Positions 37,093 to 47,623 of a stretch of DNA of 64,000 bases are shown one piece after another (within the stretch, counting starts at the first letter, position 1; each line of letters begins with the position of its first letter). The notes below the pieces were generated by a model. The model was not told the origin of the DNA. It made no database searches and saw nothing but the letters and a program-made list of their open reading frames with translations. This DNA is from Saccharospirillum sp. (lineage in GTDB: Bacteria > Pseudomonadota > Gammaproteobacteria > Pseudomonadales > Natronospirillaceae): the NCBI GenBank assembly GCA_018402545.1, contig JAGYIL010000001.1, forward strand, positions 1,736,001 to 1,800,000, given 5' to 3'. Position numbers and translations under genes: made by a program.

Positions 37093-38961
37093 GTGGAAGT
37101 CGAGCATCTGGAAATACGTGACCAACTGAAGCGGTTTGCCCCGTTCGACCAGCTTGAGGATGAATGGCTCGACACCCTGGCTACCCAGATCGAAATCGGT
37201 TATTTCAAAGCCGGGTCCGACATCATGGTCAAAGGTGAAGACGTTACCAGCTTGCACATTATTCGCAGCGGTGCGGTCGAGTTGTACCGCAGTAACGGCG
37301 AGCTCTACAACCGCCTTGCCGAAGGCGGCATCTTCGGTCACTGGGGCTTGCTGATGAATCGCCCCGTGCGATTTCCGGCACGTGCGATAGAAGACACCCT
37401 CATTTATTTTGTCGCCAAAGACTTGTTTGACAGGCTTTGGGAAGCAAATGAAGCCTTTGCCGAATTCGTCGAAGTTGAAGACAAGTCTCGCCTGCGTGCC
37501 GCCGTCAATCAACAGCAAAATACCGATCTGATGACCTCCCGGGTGCACAAACTGCTGTCGCGCACAGCGGTCATGTTGCCGCAAACCGCAACACTGCACG
37601 AAGCCGCTCTGGCGATGACGGCAGAAGGCGTCTCATCACTGGTGATCACCGACCCGGACCACCCCGACCAGAACGGCTACATGGTCGGTATCATTACCGA
37701 CCGCGATCTGCGCACCCGGGCGCTGGCCGAAAGGCTGGGGTACGACACGCCCATCAGCCAGTTCATGACAACCGAAGTCATCACCATTGATGCCAAGGCC
37801 TTCGTGTTTGACGCCATGCTCAGCATGCTGCGCCACAATGTGCACCACCTGCCGGTAGTGCGGCACCGCAAGCCGATAGGCGTGCTGGCATTGTCCGATA
37901 TCATTCGCTACGAATCCCAGAGCAGCCTCTATCTGGTCAGCCAGATTCACCGCCAGCAACGCAGAAAAGACCTGAGCAGCCTGATGCCCGACGTTCGGGC
38001 AACCTTCATACGCATGGTGAACGAAGGCGCCACCAGCCACATGATTGGCAGCGCCATCGCCGGAATTGGCCGCAGTTTCACGCAACGGCTGCTGGAACTG
38101 GGCGAAGAAGAATTTGGCCCGCCACCGGTGCCATACTGTTTTCTGGCACTGGGTTCAATGGCGCGGGACGAGCAATACGTCGTTACCGATCAGGATAACG
38201 CCATGATCATCAGCGACGACTTCAAACCCGAAGAACACGACGACTACTTCGCCAAACTCGCCGCCTACGTCAGCGATGGTCTGGCGGAATGCGGTTACGA
38301 ATACTGCAAGGGTGGCATCATGGCCACCAACCCCCAGTGGCGGCAGCCACTGTCAGTCTGGCGCGCCTATTTCAAAGACTGGATCGACAACCCCGACCCC
38401 CAGGCCTTGCTCAACAGCTCCATCTTTTTCGATCTAGACGGCATCTACGGCGAAACCGCCCTGGCCGAAACCCTCAAGGTCGATATCGCACGCAGAGCAC
38501 AGCGCAGCCCGAGATTCCTCGCCTGCCTGGCGCGCAATGCCCTGAATCGTACACCGCCACTGGGTTTCTTCAGAACCTTCGTGATGGAAAGCGACGGCAA
38601 ACACAACAAATCCATCAACCTGAAGCGGCGCGGCACCGCCCCGTTGAGCGACGTTATTCGCGTGCACGCCCTGGCAGCAGGCTCGACTGCCCAGAACTCC
38701 TTCAACCGCATCGACGCCATTGCCGAATCCCGTATTCTCGGCCACAGCAACGGTGAAGACCTGCGCGACGCCATGGAATACATCTCCATTGTGCGCGCCC
38801 GGCACCAGGCGCTGGATTTGGAAGCCGAACAAGAGCCCGACAACAACGTAGAACCCGAAAACATGACCGTCTTCGAGCGGCGTAACCTAAAAGACGCCTT
38901 TCAGGTCATCAGCAACGCTCAAAAGTACCTGCGCATGCGGTACCAGGTTAACCGGGTGTGA
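37093..38961 (+). CDS. Cyclic-nucleotide-binding/CBS-pair/DUF294 putative nucleotidyltransferase
   Basis: About 622 aa. Domains: cNMP-binding fold (10-120; GGIFGHWGLLMNRPVRFPA), two CBS motifs (about 155-280; VGIITDRDLRTR, IGVLALSDIIRY), then a GlnD-like nucleotidyltransferase DUF294 (LGSMARDEQYVVTDQDNAMI, about 350-370) and its C-terminal domain. Thought to act as a signal-responsive nucleotidyltransferase; target unknown. GTG 37093 has GGAGG five bases upstream. GTGA overlap with the exonuclease gene shows coupling, a pairing also common elsewhere. Confidence 0.88.
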   Translation: MEVEHLEIRDQLKRFAPFDQLEDEWLDTLATQIEIGYFKAGSDIMVKGEDVTSLHIIRSGAVELYRSNGELYNRLAEGGIFGHWGLLMNRPVRFPARAIEDTLIYFVAKDLFDRLWEANEAFAEFVEVEDKSRLRAAVNQQQNTDLMTSRVHKLLSRTAVMLPQTATLHEAALAMTAEGVSSLVITDPDHPDQNGYMVGIITDRDLRTRALAERLGYDTPISQFMTTEVITIDAKAFVFDAMLSMLRHNVHHLPVVRHRKPIGVLALSDIIRYESQSSLYLVSQIHRQQRRKDLSSLMPDVRATFIRMVNEGATSHMIGSAIAGIGRSFTQRLLELGEEEFGPPPVPYCFLALGSMARDEQYVVTDQDNAMIISDDFKPEEHDDYFAKLAAYVSDGLAECGYEYCKGGIMATNPQWRQPLSVWRAYFKDWIDNPDPQALLNSSIFFDLDGIYGETALAETLKVDIARRAQRSPRFLACLARNALNRTPPLGFFRTFVMESDGKHNKSINLKRRGTAPLSDVIRVHALAAGSTAQNSFNRIDAIAESRILGHSNGEDLRDAMEYISIVRARHQALDLEAEQEPDNNVEPENMTVFERRNLKDAFQVISNAQKYLRMRYQVNRV

Positions 38962-39695
38962 GTTTTTTCGTGCCCCGAGGTGACCGTGAGACTCCAGAGT
39001 CCAGACCAGATTGGCCCGCTTGCTTCAGCGCCTGGGCAGACCAGGTAAATCACCCGCAACTGCAACGCTTCTACAAGGCAGGAACCGTCGCGGCAGATTG
39101 CCCATTAAAGGAAGTCCCCTTTGTTGCCCTCGATGTAGAAACCACCGGCCTGAACGCAGAGCGCCACGCCATACTCAGCGTCGGCCTGGTGCCTTTCACC
39201 TTACAACGCATCTCGGTAGCGGGCAGCCGGCACTGGGTCGTCAAACCACAACTGCCACTGATTCAGCAGTCAATCCAGTTCCATGGCATCACCCATACCG
39301 ATATAAAAGACGCTCCCGACATGGCCGAGATCCTGCCCGGGCTGCTGGACTGCCTGGCCGGGCGAGTCGTGGCCGTGCACCACAGGGCCATTGAACGATC
39401 CTTCCTGGATGTGGTCGTCAAAGCCCGCTGGAACGAAGGCCTGAAATTCCCGATCGTAGATACCATGGCGATAGAGGCAATGCTACACCGCGACAAACCC
39501 CCAAGCCTCTGGGCCCGCCTGACCAACCGCCGCCCCGTCTCCATCCGCCTGTCTGACAGCCGAATCCGCTACGGCCTGCCACATTACCCACCCCACAATG
39601 CCCTCACCGACGCCCTGGCCACCGCAGAACTGTTTCAGGCTCAGTGTGCCTATCATTTTGAGCCGGACACCCCGATTTCGGAACTGTGGTACTAG
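38958..39695 (+). CDS. DnaQ-like 3'-5' exonuclease (DEDDh)
   Basis: 245 aa. DEDDh motifs: ExoI VALDVETTGL (Asp and Glu), ExoII region VVAVHHRAIERSFLD, ExoIII HNALTDALATAELF (His and Asp). Starts with GTG overlapping the stop of the DUF294 gene by 4 bases (GTGA), so the two are translationally coupled. Resembles the PolC/epsilon-type exonuclease partner commonly found next to CBS-DUF294 proteins. Substrate (RNA or DNA) unknown. Confidence 0.87.
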   Translation: MSFFVPRGDRETPESRPDWPACFSAWADQVNHPQLQRFYKAGTVAADCPLKEVPFVALDVETTGLNAERHAILSVGLVPFTLQRISVAGSRHWVVKPQLPLIQQSIQFHGITHTDIKDAPDMAEILPGLLDCLAGRVVAVHHRAIERSFLDVVVKARWNEGLKFPIVDTMAIEAMLHRDKPPSLWARLTNRRPVSIRLSDSRIRYGLPHYPPHNALTDALATAELFQAQCAYHFEPDTPISELWY

Positions 39696-39778
39696 CCAGA
39701 TGCTATTTGCCCACTGAACCAGGTGCCAGTCATCGAATTGGAGATTGGTGAAGTTGGGAGGTGGCTGCAGAGCAAGTG

Positions 39779-39887
39779 TCGGGTACCGGGTAGGCCTGTT
39801 CGGGGTAGTCTGAGGCATGGATGCCGAAGCCTAGGCCCCATGGACGGGTTCACGCCGACCCCGTACAGGCCTACCCGGTACCCGGCA
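39779..39887. repeat. Large palindromic intergenic repeat, copy R5
   Basis: Arms 39781-39806 and 39858-39883 pair over 26 bp with one mismatch. The core has GCATGGATGC, CTAGGCCCCATGGACGGG and ACGCCGACCCC. No 69-nt module. Lies between the exonuclease gene and the groESL promoter. Confidence 0.87.
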
Positions 39888-39925
39888 CGAACGAAAGGCA
39901 AAGAAAAAATTTAACCCCCAAGGTG

Positions 39926-39951
39926 TTGAAATGAAAATTTATCGGCCCCAT
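39926..39951 (+). promoter_or_regulatory. Sigma-32-type heat-shock promoter of groESL
   Basis: TTGAAA at 39926-39931 and CCCCAT at 39946-39951 with a 14-base spacer, matching the sigma-32 consensus closely. It is about 94 bases upstream of groES. No CIRCE inverted repeat was seen. Confidence 0.8.
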
Positions 39952-40044
39952 TAACGGGGAGCATTGGCATTCCGGGGCCGTTCAGTATCGAACAGCCCTG
40001 AAATCACAACAAAACTCCCACATGTCTTTTAGGAGATTGGATCC

Positions 40045-42026
<1,982 letters not shown>

Positions 42027-42050
42027 GCCAGCCCGGCTCAATACCCGACA

Positions 42051-42074
42051 AGCCCGCTTCGTGCGGGCTTTTTT
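42051..42074 (+). terminator. Rho-independent terminator of groESL
   Basis: AGCCCGC-TTCGT-GCGGGCT followed by a T-run, 24 bases after the groEL stop. Confidence 0.93.
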
Positions 42075-42241
42075 ATGGGCGGCTAATGCCCGCCCGAGGC
42101 AGCAGCAAGGCCGCAAAGCACTGTCAGATGGGTGTAAACCGATTGTCGTGAATAGGGGCCTTCTATACACTGGCGTCCCGATATTTTGATCTGTGGGCGC
42201 AAGCCTGAGAAAGGCGCAGGGATAGTGCAGAACGGAAGTCT

Positions 42242-42976
42242 ATGAGAATTAATCTAAAATTAGTGGTGCTGTTTGTAGGGGTGTATTTGCTCACCTTGGT
42301 GGCGACCGTGCCATTGAGCTGGGTCATCAGCTTTGCGGAGCCGTCATTGCGGTCTGCGGGCATACGCCTCGAACAGCCACAGGGTAACATCTGGCAAGGA
42401 CAAAGCCGGGTACTGGTGCCTAACAGCCCCGAATTCAATCTTGAATGGCAGGTGAAGCCACTGGGTCTGCTGACGGCCCGGTTACCTTACGATGTCCGTG
42501 TTTCCAGCCCGGCGCTCGACGTGTCTGGCCAGATTCAGCTGCGCCCGACAGGCGTGGGGGTTGAGCAGGTATCCGGTTATGTCGACGAAGCGGCGTTTGC
42601 CCAGATAACCCGGGCTTATAACTCGACCCTGCAGGGGCGGCTGGTTATTTCCGAGCTGAGCGCCAATGCGGGCTGGGGCGGGGCCCTGGGTGACGCTACC
42701 GGTGAGCTTTCCTGGTCTGGCGGGCCTGTTGAAGTGCCGATGGGACGTTCCCGGCAGCAGTTCGACGTGCCCCAGATGCAAGGCGAAATCACCAGTGATG
42801 AGACTGCCTGGCGCGTAGCGATCGATGCACTGGACAACACCTCACTGATCCAGGCGCAACTGAGCCGGGAAGGGCAAGGGCAGGTAACCGTGCAACGGGC
42901 CATGGCCGAGCGCCTGGGCATTCCGGTTCCCGGCGGGCGTGAGACCCTGGTAGAAATCTCACAGAAGGTGTTTTGA
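42242..42976 (+). CDS. gspN: Type II secretion system protein N
   Basis: 244 aa. One N-terminal membrane anchor (residues 5-30) and a periplasmic domain. The GspN family segment EQPQGNIWQGQSRVLV is visible, then FNLEWQVKPLGLLTARLPYDV. Stop overlaps the gspC start by one base (TGATG), showing an operon gspN-gspC-gspD. The remaining gsp genes are not in the window, so the system is split. Confidence 0.85.
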   Translation: MRINLKLVVLFVGVYLLTLVATVPLSWVISFAEPSLRSAGIRLEQPQGNIWQGQSRVLVPNSPEFNLEWQVKPLGLLTARLPYDVRVSSPALDVSGQIQLRPTGVGVEQVSGYVDEAAFAQITRAYNSTLQGRLVISELSANAGWGGALGDATGELSWSGGPVEVPMGRSRQQFDVPQMQGEITSDETAWRVAIDALDNTSLIQAQLSREGQGQVTVQRAMAERLGIPVPGGRETLVEISQKVF

Positions 42977-43887
42977 TGGATTGGGTCAATCAAAGCCGGC
43001 AGCTTTGGCTGCCGCTGCAGCGCTGGGTCGTGGTGATCCTTATTGCTCTGAGCGCCGTTTACAGTGCCCAGTTAACCTGGCTCTGGCTGCAGCCGGTACC
43101 CACAGTTACCGCACCGCGTATTCAACCAGCCGACCTGAATAACACCGCGAGCAGCACCAACCCAGAACAACTGGGCGCTACCCTGGGCGAACGTCACCTG
43201 TTCGGGCAATTTGAAGCGGTGGCGACTGCCGAACCCGAGCAGCCGGTCGAAGCCCCCGAGACACGATTGAACATGAAACTGCAAGCCGTGCTTGCCCGTG
43301 GCGACGACGGTACTGGTTTTGCCATTATTTCCCGGGGCGGTAGCCAGGCCAGTGCGTTCTCGGTCGGTGACGATATTTTTAATCAGGCGACCCTGTCGGC
43401 GGTATACCGCGACCGGGTCATCCTCGACCGCAATGGCCAGTTGGAAACCTTGCGCTACGAGCGGGAAGCTACATCGCAGTTGTTGCAAGTCAACGATGAG
43501 CCCATTGAGCAAGACAGCAGTTTCACAGAGACCATCGACCAGGCTCAACAGCGGGTCGACCGGGGTGAAGATGTGCAGGCACAGGTTGAACAAATGGTGT
43601 CTTATGTTCAGCAACGTGCCAATTCAGACCCCCAGGGCCTGCTCGATGAAGTTGGCCTCGAAGCCACCGGCTCCGGCTATCAGGTAACCCAGAATGCACG
43701 CCAGCTTGCCATGGCCGGGCTGCGCCCGGGCGATGTGGTGACGGCGGTTAATGATCAGCCGGTGGGTAACATCGGGCAGGATCAGGCATTGCTGAACCAG
43801 ATTCTGCAAACCGGCGGTGAATTGAAAATACAGATTCAACGGGGTTCGCGCTCCTTTACCATCTACCAATCCATACCTCGATTCTGA
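42976..43887 (+). CDS. gspC: Type II secretion system protein C
   Basis: 303 aa. Inner-membrane anchor at about residues 13-35, HR domain around 65-160 (LFGQFEAV, then RLNMKLQAVLARGD), and a C-terminal PDZ-like domain (LAMAGLRPGDVVTAVNDQPVGN). It links the inner-membrane platform to the secretin GspD, encoded next. ATG 42976 overlaps the gspN stop. Confidence 0.9.
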   Translation: MDWVNQSRQLWLPLQRWVVVILIALSAVYSAQLTWLWLQPVPTVTAPRIQPADLNNTASSTNPEQLGATLGERHLFGQFEAVATAEPEQPVEAPETRLNMKLQAVLARGDDGTGFAIISRGGSQASAFSVGDDIFNQATLSAVYRDRVILDRNGQLETLRYEREATSQLLQVNDEPIEQDSSFTETIDQAQQRVDRGEDVQAQVEQMVSYVQQRANSDPQGLLDEVGLEATGSGYQVTQNARQLAMAGLRPGDVVTAVNDQPVGNIGQDQALLNQILQTGGELKIQIQRGSRSFTIYQSIPRF

Positions 43888-43923
43888 CAAATGCAGAACG
43901 ATCGATTAAGAAAGGACAACAAG

Positions 43924-45891
43924 ATGCATGCTTTCAGCCCGGTTCGCAGGATTGCGGAACCCCTGTTACGGTCACTGCTACTGATTCTGGCGCTGGTACT
44001 GGTCAGCCTTCCGGTTCGCGCCGAAGAGCCAACCTATCAGTTGAACATGCAGGGTGCCGACATTAATGAAGTGATTGACCTGGTGGCGCGTGTTACCGGC
44101 AAAAGCTTCATTGTCGATCCCCGGGTGCGTGGTCAGGTAACGGTGATCTCCGATCGCAACCTGACCGCTGACGCCATCTACGAAATTTTTCTGGCTACCA
44201 TCGAGGTCTATGGTTTTTCTGCCGTAGAGACCGATAACGCCATTAAGATCATCGGCCAGGCCGACATCAAATCAGCAGGCCTGGAAGTTGATACCGATGG
44301 ATCGATGTCCGGTGAGGAAATCATCATCCGGGTCTTCCCGATCCAGAATACCTCCGCCATGGAGCTGGTGCCGATTCTGCGTCCGCTGGTCGCCAAATAT
44401 GGCCACCTGGCCGGTGTTAGCACGGCCAATGCCCTGATCATCGCCGACCGGGCCACCAACATTGAGCGAATTTCAGAGATCGTTGAATTGCTCGACCGCG
44501 CCGGCAGTGAAGAAATTGAAGTAATCGAGCTCGAACACGCCTGGGTAGGAAATGTCATTACCTTGCTCGAACGCGTAGCGCCCACCCCGGTAACCTCCGG
44601 CTCGCAGCAGGGCGGAGACTCCGGAGGCTCGCGCAGCGTACACCTGGTCGGCGACGAGCGCAGTAACCGCATCATCATCAAGGGTGAAGCCGATGCCCGG
44701 GCACAAATCATCGCCCTGATCCGCGAGCTCGATATTCCCGCCCAGGAAAACAGCGCTTCCAAGGTTATCTTTTTGAACAATGCCGACGCCGCCCGCATGT
44801 CGGAATTGCTGAAAGGCCTTACCAGTGCCGTCACGCAAGGCAGCTCCAATGGTCAGAATGAGCCGCCAGCCGGTCCGGTGAGCATTCTGGCAGATGAAGA
44901 CCTCAACGCGCTGGTGGTTCGTGCCGAACCGTCGGTGATGACTGAAATTGAAAGCATTATTCGTCAGTTGGATGTACGCCGCAGGCAGGTCATGATTGAA
45001 GCCGCCATCGTGGAAGTAAGGGGTGATGTGAGTGATGCCCTGGGCGTGCAATGGGCGACAAACCCGGAGCGAATTGGCGACGGCGTACCCTTCGCCAGTA
45101 CCAGTCTGGGCAACACCGCTATTACTGCACTGCCCGATGTTGCTGCCGCAGCGGCAACCCAAAACATCGGTGACTTGCCCAGCGGCGCTTTTTTAGGGCT
45201 GGTTGATCCGTTTAACGATACGCCCAATTTTGCAGCCATTATTCAGGCCATCGAGTCTCAGTCGAACACGAACCTGTTGTCGACTCCCAGTGTAATGACC
45301 CTGGATAACAGCGAAGCCTTTATCACCGTCGGTCGATCTGTACCGTTCAAAACCGGCGGCAACGGTACCGATGAAAACCCCTTTGTTATTGAGCGCCAGG
45401 ATGTGGGTACTACGCTTACCGTAATACCGCACGTTCAACAGGATGGCTCGGTTCGGTTGGAAGTCGACCAGGTAGTAGAGTCGATATCGGGCGATAATAC
45501 TTTTGGCGCGGTTGATATCATAACGAACAAGCGTCAGGTCAAGACCGAAGTTCTGATCGGTAATGGCCGTACCATTGTGTTGGGTGGCCTGATTGACGAC
45601 ACCCTGATCGAACGGGAAAGCAGGGTGCCGGTATTGGGTCGTATCCCGATTCTGGGTCATCTGTTTAAGAGCACTTCGTCGCAGCGCGAGAAAACCAATC
45701 TGATGATCATTATTCGACCGACCATCATCGCCGAAGGCGACGAGGAACAGCGGGCGCGCCGTATGGAAGGTATCTGGGATGTTCGTATTCAGACGATGGA
45801 TAACGTCGACAGTCGCTATTTGCCACCAACTGTCGACGACCTGTTCGAAGGTCGTCTGGACGGTGGTCTGCGCCCGAATGACGACGACTAG
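43924..45891 (+). CDS. gspD: Type II secretion system secretin GspD
   Basis: About 655 aa. Signal peptide to about residue 33 (VSLPVRAEE). N0 domain (YQLNMQGADINEVIDLVARVTGKSF), N1-N3 repeats, then the secretin C-domain (VPFKTGGN, VPVLGRIPILGHLFKS). Forms the outer-membrane channel of the T2SS. ATG 43924 with AAAGGA upstream is preferred; an ATG 33 bases earlier lacks a good ribosome site and is less likely. Followed by a terminator; no gspE downstream. Confidence 0.95.
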   Translation: MHAFSPVRRIAEPLLRSLLLILALVLVSLPVRAEEPTYQLNMQGADINEVIDLVARVTGKSFIVDPRVRGQVTVISDRNLTADAIYEIFLATIEVYGFSAVETDNAIKIIGQADIKSAGLEVDTDGSMSGEEIIIRVFPIQNTSAMELVPILRPLVAKYGHLAGVSTANALIIADRATNIERISEIVELLDRAGSEEIEVIELEHAWVGNVITLLERVAPTPVTSGSQQGGDSGGSRSVHLVGDERSNRIIIKGEADARAQIIALIRELDIPAQENSASKVIFLNNADAARMSELLKGLTSAVTQGSSNGQNEPPAGPVSILADEDLNALVVRAEPSVMTEIESIIRQLDVRRRQVMIEAAIVEVRGDVSDALGVQWATNPERIGDGVPFASTSLGNTAITALPDVAAAAATQNIGDLPSGAFLGLVDPFNDTPNFAAIIQAIESQSNTNLLSTPSVMTLDNSEAFITVGRSVPFKTGGNGTDENPFVIERQDVGTTLTVIPHVQQDGSVRLEVDQVVESISGDNTFGAVDIITNKRQVKTEVLIGNGRTIVLGGLIDDTLIERESRVPVLGRIPILGHLFKSTSSQREKTNLMIIIRPTIIAEGDEEQRARRMEGIWDVRIQTMDNVDSRYLPPTVDDLFEGRLDGGLRPNDDD

Positions 45892-46031
45892 CAGGAGCAG
45901 GAGAGTACTGTAGTATTTTATGTACGACTGGCCGGGTTTACTAAAAGCGACGCATTAGGTTGCCGCTGTTTACATCCCGGCCTCGAATCGTAAGATACGC
46001 ACCGTTTTGACTCTCTTGCAGTACCATTCAG

Positions 46032-46061
46032 CCCGGCGCACACAGTGCGTCGGGTTTTTTT
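46032..46061 (+). terminator. Rho-independent terminator of gspNCD
   Basis: CCCGGCGCAC-ACA-GTGCGTCGGG with one G-T pair, followed by seven T. About 140 bases after gspD. Confidence 0.85.
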
Positions 46062-46107
46062 ATGAGTATTTATCTGCGAAGCACAGAGTGTGCATGGCCA
46101 GGTGCCA

Positions 46108-46431
46108 TTATAGAAAGTCGCGCCGATCCATCACTTCAATCACATGATGCGCCGGTTCTTCGTAAGGGTGAGCTTCGACCAGGGCCTTTAAGGCGCCTTT
46201 GATGCGCGTTTTCTCAACCACCATTTCCACCCGGTGCTCAGCAACTCGCTCAAGCTCCCCGGCGCGCCCCAGCGTAGGGTTGGCCCCGGCCAGCGGCCGA
46301 AACTGCCCCTGGCCCAACACCGACCAGGCACAGCGGTCATAATCGCCAATATTACCGGCGCCAGCGTCAGACAGCGCTTCAATCAGCGCCTCGGTGTGTG
46401 TTTCCGGCACATAAACAACCAGTAAGTACAT
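46108..46431 (-). CDS. NIF3-like/YqfO-type small PII-fold protein
   Basis: 107 aa, ferredoxin-like fold of the YqfO/NIF3-associated type: VVYVPETHTEALIEALSDAGAGNIGDYDRCAWS, GQFRPLAGANPTLG, and HPYEEPAHHVIEV. These patterns are characteristic of the inserted domain of NIF3 proteins. The stand-alone gene is common in gammaproteobacteria; function unknown. ATG preceded by GGAG at 8 bases. Convergent with the gspNCD operon, divergent from tRNA-Ser. Confidence 0.85.
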   Translation of the reverse strand: MYLLVVYVPETHTEALIEALSDAGAGNIGDYDRCAWSVLGQGQFRPLAGANPTLGRAGELERVAEHRVEMVVEKTRIKGALKALVEAHPYEEPAHHVIEVMDRRDFL

Positions 46432-46493
46432 AAGCGCTTCTCCATAGTGGACGATCTTTCTTGTTTAATTTCAGCAGCTTAGCAACTTTTTGG

Positions 46494-46521
46494 TTGACAC
46501 CCAACACAGGTTCGTTAACAT
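46494..46521 (+). promoter_or_regulatory. Promoter of tRNA-Ser
   Basis: TTGACA (46494-46499), 16-base spacer, TAACAT (46516-46521), 14 bases before the mature tRNA start. Consistent with a strong sigma-70 promoter. Confidence 0.7.
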
Positions 46522-46535
46522 ACGCCCCGTGTTAA

Positions 46536-46627
46536 GGAGAGTTGGCAGAGTCCGGTTGAATGCACCTGACTTGAAATCAGACGTAGGCGAAAGCCTACCG
46601 GGGGTTCGAATCCCTCACTCTCCGCCA
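46536..46627 (+). tRNA. tRNA-Ser(UGA), CCA encoded
   Basis: Acceptor GGAGAGT pairs with ACTCTCC, discriminator G, encoded CCA. Anticodon loop CTTGAAA with TGA at 46572-46574. Long variable arm (GTAGGCGAAAGCCTAC) typical of serine tRNAs. T arm GGGGGTTCGAATCCCTC. Outer pair of the anticodon stem is a C-A mismatch. Reads UCA-family codons. Confidence 0.95.
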
Positions 46628-46635
46628 AATTAAAC

Positions 46636-46667
46636 AAAAAAGGGGTCCCCAAGGGGACCCCTTTTTT
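46636..46667 (+). terminator. Rho-independent terminator of tRNA-Ser
   Basis: A-run, GGGGTCCCC-AA-GGGGACCCC, T-run, directly after the CCA. Its 3' half is echoed in the tandem repeats that follow. Confidence 0.9.
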
Positions 46668-46668
46668 G

Positions 46669-47245
46669 TTTAACCTGCGCAAAGCGCAGGGAGTCGTTCG
46701 TGGCCCCCGCGGTTCGACAACTTGCCAGGAGCAAGTTGGGCCGCGCCAGCGTTCGGCAAAGCCGAATCGATCACATGGATGTGATCGAGCCAATCCCTCA
46801 GAACCCAAACTAGCCAAACAGTCGTCTCAAACCCCAAGGGGTCCCCTTTTTTATTGAAACTGCGCAAAGCGCAGGGAATTGTTCGTGGCCCCCGCGGTTC
46901 GACAACTTGCAGGGAGCAAGTTGGGCCGCGCCAGCGTTCGGCGAAGCCGAATCGATCACATGGATGTGATCGAGCCAATCCCTCAGAATTCAAACTAGCC
47001 AAACAATCGTCTCACACCCCAAGGGGGCCCCTTTTTTGTTTAACCTGCGCAAAGCGCAGGGAGTCGTTCGTGGCCCCCGCGGGTTACAGCCACCATCCCT
47101 GGCGGCTGCCCTCCGGGCTCGCTTCGCTCGTGCAAAAGTGCTCTCGGCACTTTTGTCGACAACGTGCCGGGAGCAAATTGGGCCGCGCCAGCGTTCGGCA
47201 AAGCCGAATCGATCACAAGGATGTGATCGAGCCAATCCCTCACGG
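46669..47245. repeat. Tandem array of three 185-bp multi-hairpin units downstream of tRNA-Ser
   Basis: Marker CTGCGCAAAGCGCAG recurs at 46675, 46860 and 47045, so the period is 185 bp. Each unit holds several hairpins: CTGCGC-AAA-GCGCAG, an AACTTGC...GCAAGTT-type stem, TTCGGC-AAA-GCCGAA, GATCACAT-GG-ATGTGATC. Units one and two end with ACCCCAAGGG..CCCCTTTTTT resembling the tRNA terminator. Unit 3 is longer by 72 bp because it holds the 69-nt module (47087-47155). No credible coding frame. Confidence 0.88.
47087..47155 (-). repeat. 69-nt double-hairpin module inside the third tRNA-Ser array unit (divergent copy)
   Basis: On the + strand: hairpin CAGCCACC-6 nt-GGCGGCTG (22 nt), a 24-nt linker with CCGGGCTCGCTTCGCTCGTG, then hairpin CAAAAGTGC-5 nt-GCACTTTTG (23 nt). 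Same lengths and order as the module in R6 but both helices have different bases. Confidence 0.8.
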
Positions 47246-47330
47246 CCTCACTCCACTGAACCATCGCCCGTCACTGGGTTTCGGTGGTTACTCCGTTGGC
47301 ATTAAATCCGTGCCATGAGCCCGTGTCGGC

Positions 47331-47498
47331 CACTGGGTAAGGCTTTCCGGGGTCGGCGTGAACCCGTCCATGGGGCCAAGACCGCAGGATATGAATCCCT
47401 TCCATGGGATTCACCCTTCAGGCTCGTTGCACTCGTGCTAAAACGCTCCTGGCGTTTTAGTCCATGCTGCGGACTACCCCGGATAACCAGACCCAGCA
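47331..47498. repeat. Large palindromic intergenic repeat, copy R6 (reverse orientation), carrying the 69-nt module
   Basis: The arms near 47331-47353 and 47475-47498 pair around TCCGGGGT/ACCCCGGA. The core is GGGGTCGGCGTGAACCCGTCC then TGGGGCC, the reverse complement of R1-R5. The module is at 47392-47460. Confidence 0.85.
47392..47460 (-). repeat. 69-nt double-hairpin module inside R6
   Basis: + strand: TGAATCCC-6 nt-GGGATTCA (22 nt), a 24-nt linker, CTAAAACGC-5 nt-GCGTTTTAG (23 nt). The linker has drifted (CAGGCTCGTTGCACTCGTG) while both helices remain perfect. Confidence 0.85.
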
Positions 47499-47557
47499 GC
47501 CAACAATCAGCGTGAGGTTGAATTGAAATAACTAAATCCCCTCCAAACCCCACCCAT

Positions 47558-47581
47558 AAAAAAGCCCGCACAAGGCGGGCT
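47558..47581 (-). terminator. Rho-independent terminator of adk
   Basis: On the minus strand AGCCCGCC-TTG-TGCGGGCT-type stem followed by a T-run (A-run on + strand at 47558), about 43 bases after the adk stop. Confidence 0.82.
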
Positions 47582-47623
47582 CTAAAACTCAAAACTCGTA
47601 GCTAACAGCTCTCAGCTGTCACC

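Noticed and set aside
39696..40044. CIRCE/HrcA operator before groES
   Set aside because: No TTAGCACTC-N9-GAGTGCTAA type repeat; the sigma-32 promoter explains regulation.
46854..47318. Arg-rich proteins in the tRNA-Ser array
   Set aside because: Frames run through hairpins on both strands with no ribosome sites or family similarity.
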